From assembly GCA_026392415.1 (NCBI GenBank), contig JAPLCC010000053.1, positions 83,857 through 147,856 of the forward strand: a DNA stretch of 64,000 bases, read 5' to 3'. Positions 63,688 through 64,000 of the stretch are shown in pieces; within the stretch, counting starts at the first letter, position 1, and each line of letters opens with the position of its first letter. The translations under genes were made by a program, and so were the position numbers. The notes beneath the pieces were generated by a model that worked only from the letters and a program-made list of their open reading frames with translations, did not search any database and had not been told where the DNA came from. The DNA is from Propionibacteriales bacterium. Its GTDB lineage: Bacteria > Actinomycetota > Actinomycetes > Propionibacteriales > Nocardioidaceae.

Positions 63688-64000
63688 ATGGCAATCGGGT
63701 GCGTGCAGGACGAGTTGGTGGAGAAGTCCGCCGGCGACGTCTTGGCGTTCGCCGAGCAGCGCCACCGCGACCGGATCGATGCCGAACGCGACATCTTGAA
63801 AGCCGCCTACCAATGGGCGGTGCTGCACAACCCGGACGCGCTGCCGCCTTCGGACAGGCGGGGGCGGGAGCGTGCGAAGCCAGCTGGCGGTTCCGGTACG
63901 CCGTTGATCACCGAGTACGCCGCGGCGGCGTTCGGTGCCCGGATCCAGGAACTGATCGACACCGGGACTGCCCGGCCCGGTCATGCCCGCCACGTCGCCG
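63688..64000 (+). CDS. DUF222/HNH endonuclease family protein (13E12-type), 3' end beyond the window
   Basis: 104 codons open to the window edge from ATG 63688. MAIGCVQDELVEKSAGDVLAFAEQRHRDRIDAERDILKAAYQWAVLH and GTPLITEYAAAAFGARIQELI match the DUF222 N-terminus of the 13E12-repeat family, which usually ends in an HNH nuclease motif (not visible here). There are usually many copies in actinobacterial genomes and they are often near variable regions. No Shine-Dalgarno sequence; TAATAC ends four bases before the ATG, so it may be leaderless. Confidence 0.85.
   Translation, partial: MAIGCVQDELVEKSAGDVLAFAEQRHRDRIDAERDILKAAYQWAVLHNPDALPPSDRRGRERAKPAGGSGTPLITEYAAAAFGARIQELIDTGTARPGHARHVA

Overview
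The window comes from the chromosome of a high-GC actinobacterium, most likely Nocardioides or a close relative in the Nocardioidaceae. Three things point there. The base composition is uniformly high in G+C, with many GTG starts. The markers are actinobacterial: a HupB histone-like protein with a Lys/Ala tail, an NdgR-type IclR regulator beside leuCD, FbiD/CofC for cofactor F420, GlnD with GlnK/AmtB, a DUF2469 protein, C+ (zinc) forms of L28 and L32, and a DUF222-type HNH family gene at the right edge. The order rpsP-khpA-rimM-trmD ... rplS-lepB-rnhB-DUF2469 ... yraN-comM-dprA is the conserved actinobacterial arrangement. The genus is an inference; no rRNA gene is present to test it.

Layout, left to right. 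1-3058 (minus strand): dprA (cut by the window edge), comM/yifB and yraN, with overlapping start and stop codons. 3184-7321: a TadG-TadE-TadG module for a secreted or pilus-like apparatus, inserted between yraN and DUF2469. 7436-9830: DUF2469, rnhB, lepB, rplS. 10008-12563: two genes interrupting the ribosomal block, a Fic-domain protein and an orphan amtB. 12736-15340: trmD (fused to a GNAT domain), rimM, khpA, rpsP. 15612-18491: a secreted acidic protein, an amidohydrolase, and a translationally coupled NYN-domain plus zinc-finger membrane protein pair. 18504-27121: ffh, glnD, a tandem pair of amtB-glnK units, and ftsY. 27156-32774: small membrane and PH-like proteins, a thioesterase, smc and a coiled-coil protein. 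32837-36391: mutM, rnc, rpmF, DUF177, coaD, rsmD. 36399-40344: recG and a FakA/DhaL-type kinase. 40489-43631: rpmB, thiL, a lone RAM-domain protein, a DUF3515 lipoprotein, ddl. 43656-47250: a PLP enzyme, gpsA, plsC, cofC. 47313-52885: hupB, an LTA-synthase-like sulfatase, leuD, leuC, ndgR. 52889-54893: an ogt and ada-alkA alkylation-repair pair. 55013-57929: a phasin-sized helical protein and a secreted M4 metallopeptidase. 58173-61720: tRNA-Glu(CUC), tRNA-Gln(CUG), a CPBP protease, gltX and an FAH-family hydrolase. 61753-64000: a conserved actinobacterial protein, a TauE/SafE transporter, and the start of a DUF222/HNH gene.

How the genes work together. The strongest system is nitrogen control: three ammonium transporters, two PII proteins and the PII-modifying enzyme GlnD lie within 15 kb, and each amtB promoter carries a GTNAC-n6-GAAAC motif matching the actinobacterial GlnR box. 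The middle transporter has Glu in place of the first pore histidine. Other functional groups are protein targeting (ffh, ftsY, lepB), ribosome and tRNA maturation, alkylation repair, phospholipid synthesis (gpsA-plsC) and glutamyl-tRNA supply (gltX next to two tRNAs its product would charge).

No intergenic gap exceeds 300 bases. No rRNA, CRISPR array, insertion sequence or phage was seen. Two nested palindromes (14454-14569 and 17314-17376) fill intergenic gaps and resemble REP/MITE-type repeats. Several genes start 6-8 bases after a TANNNT hexamer and may be translated from leaderless mRNAs.
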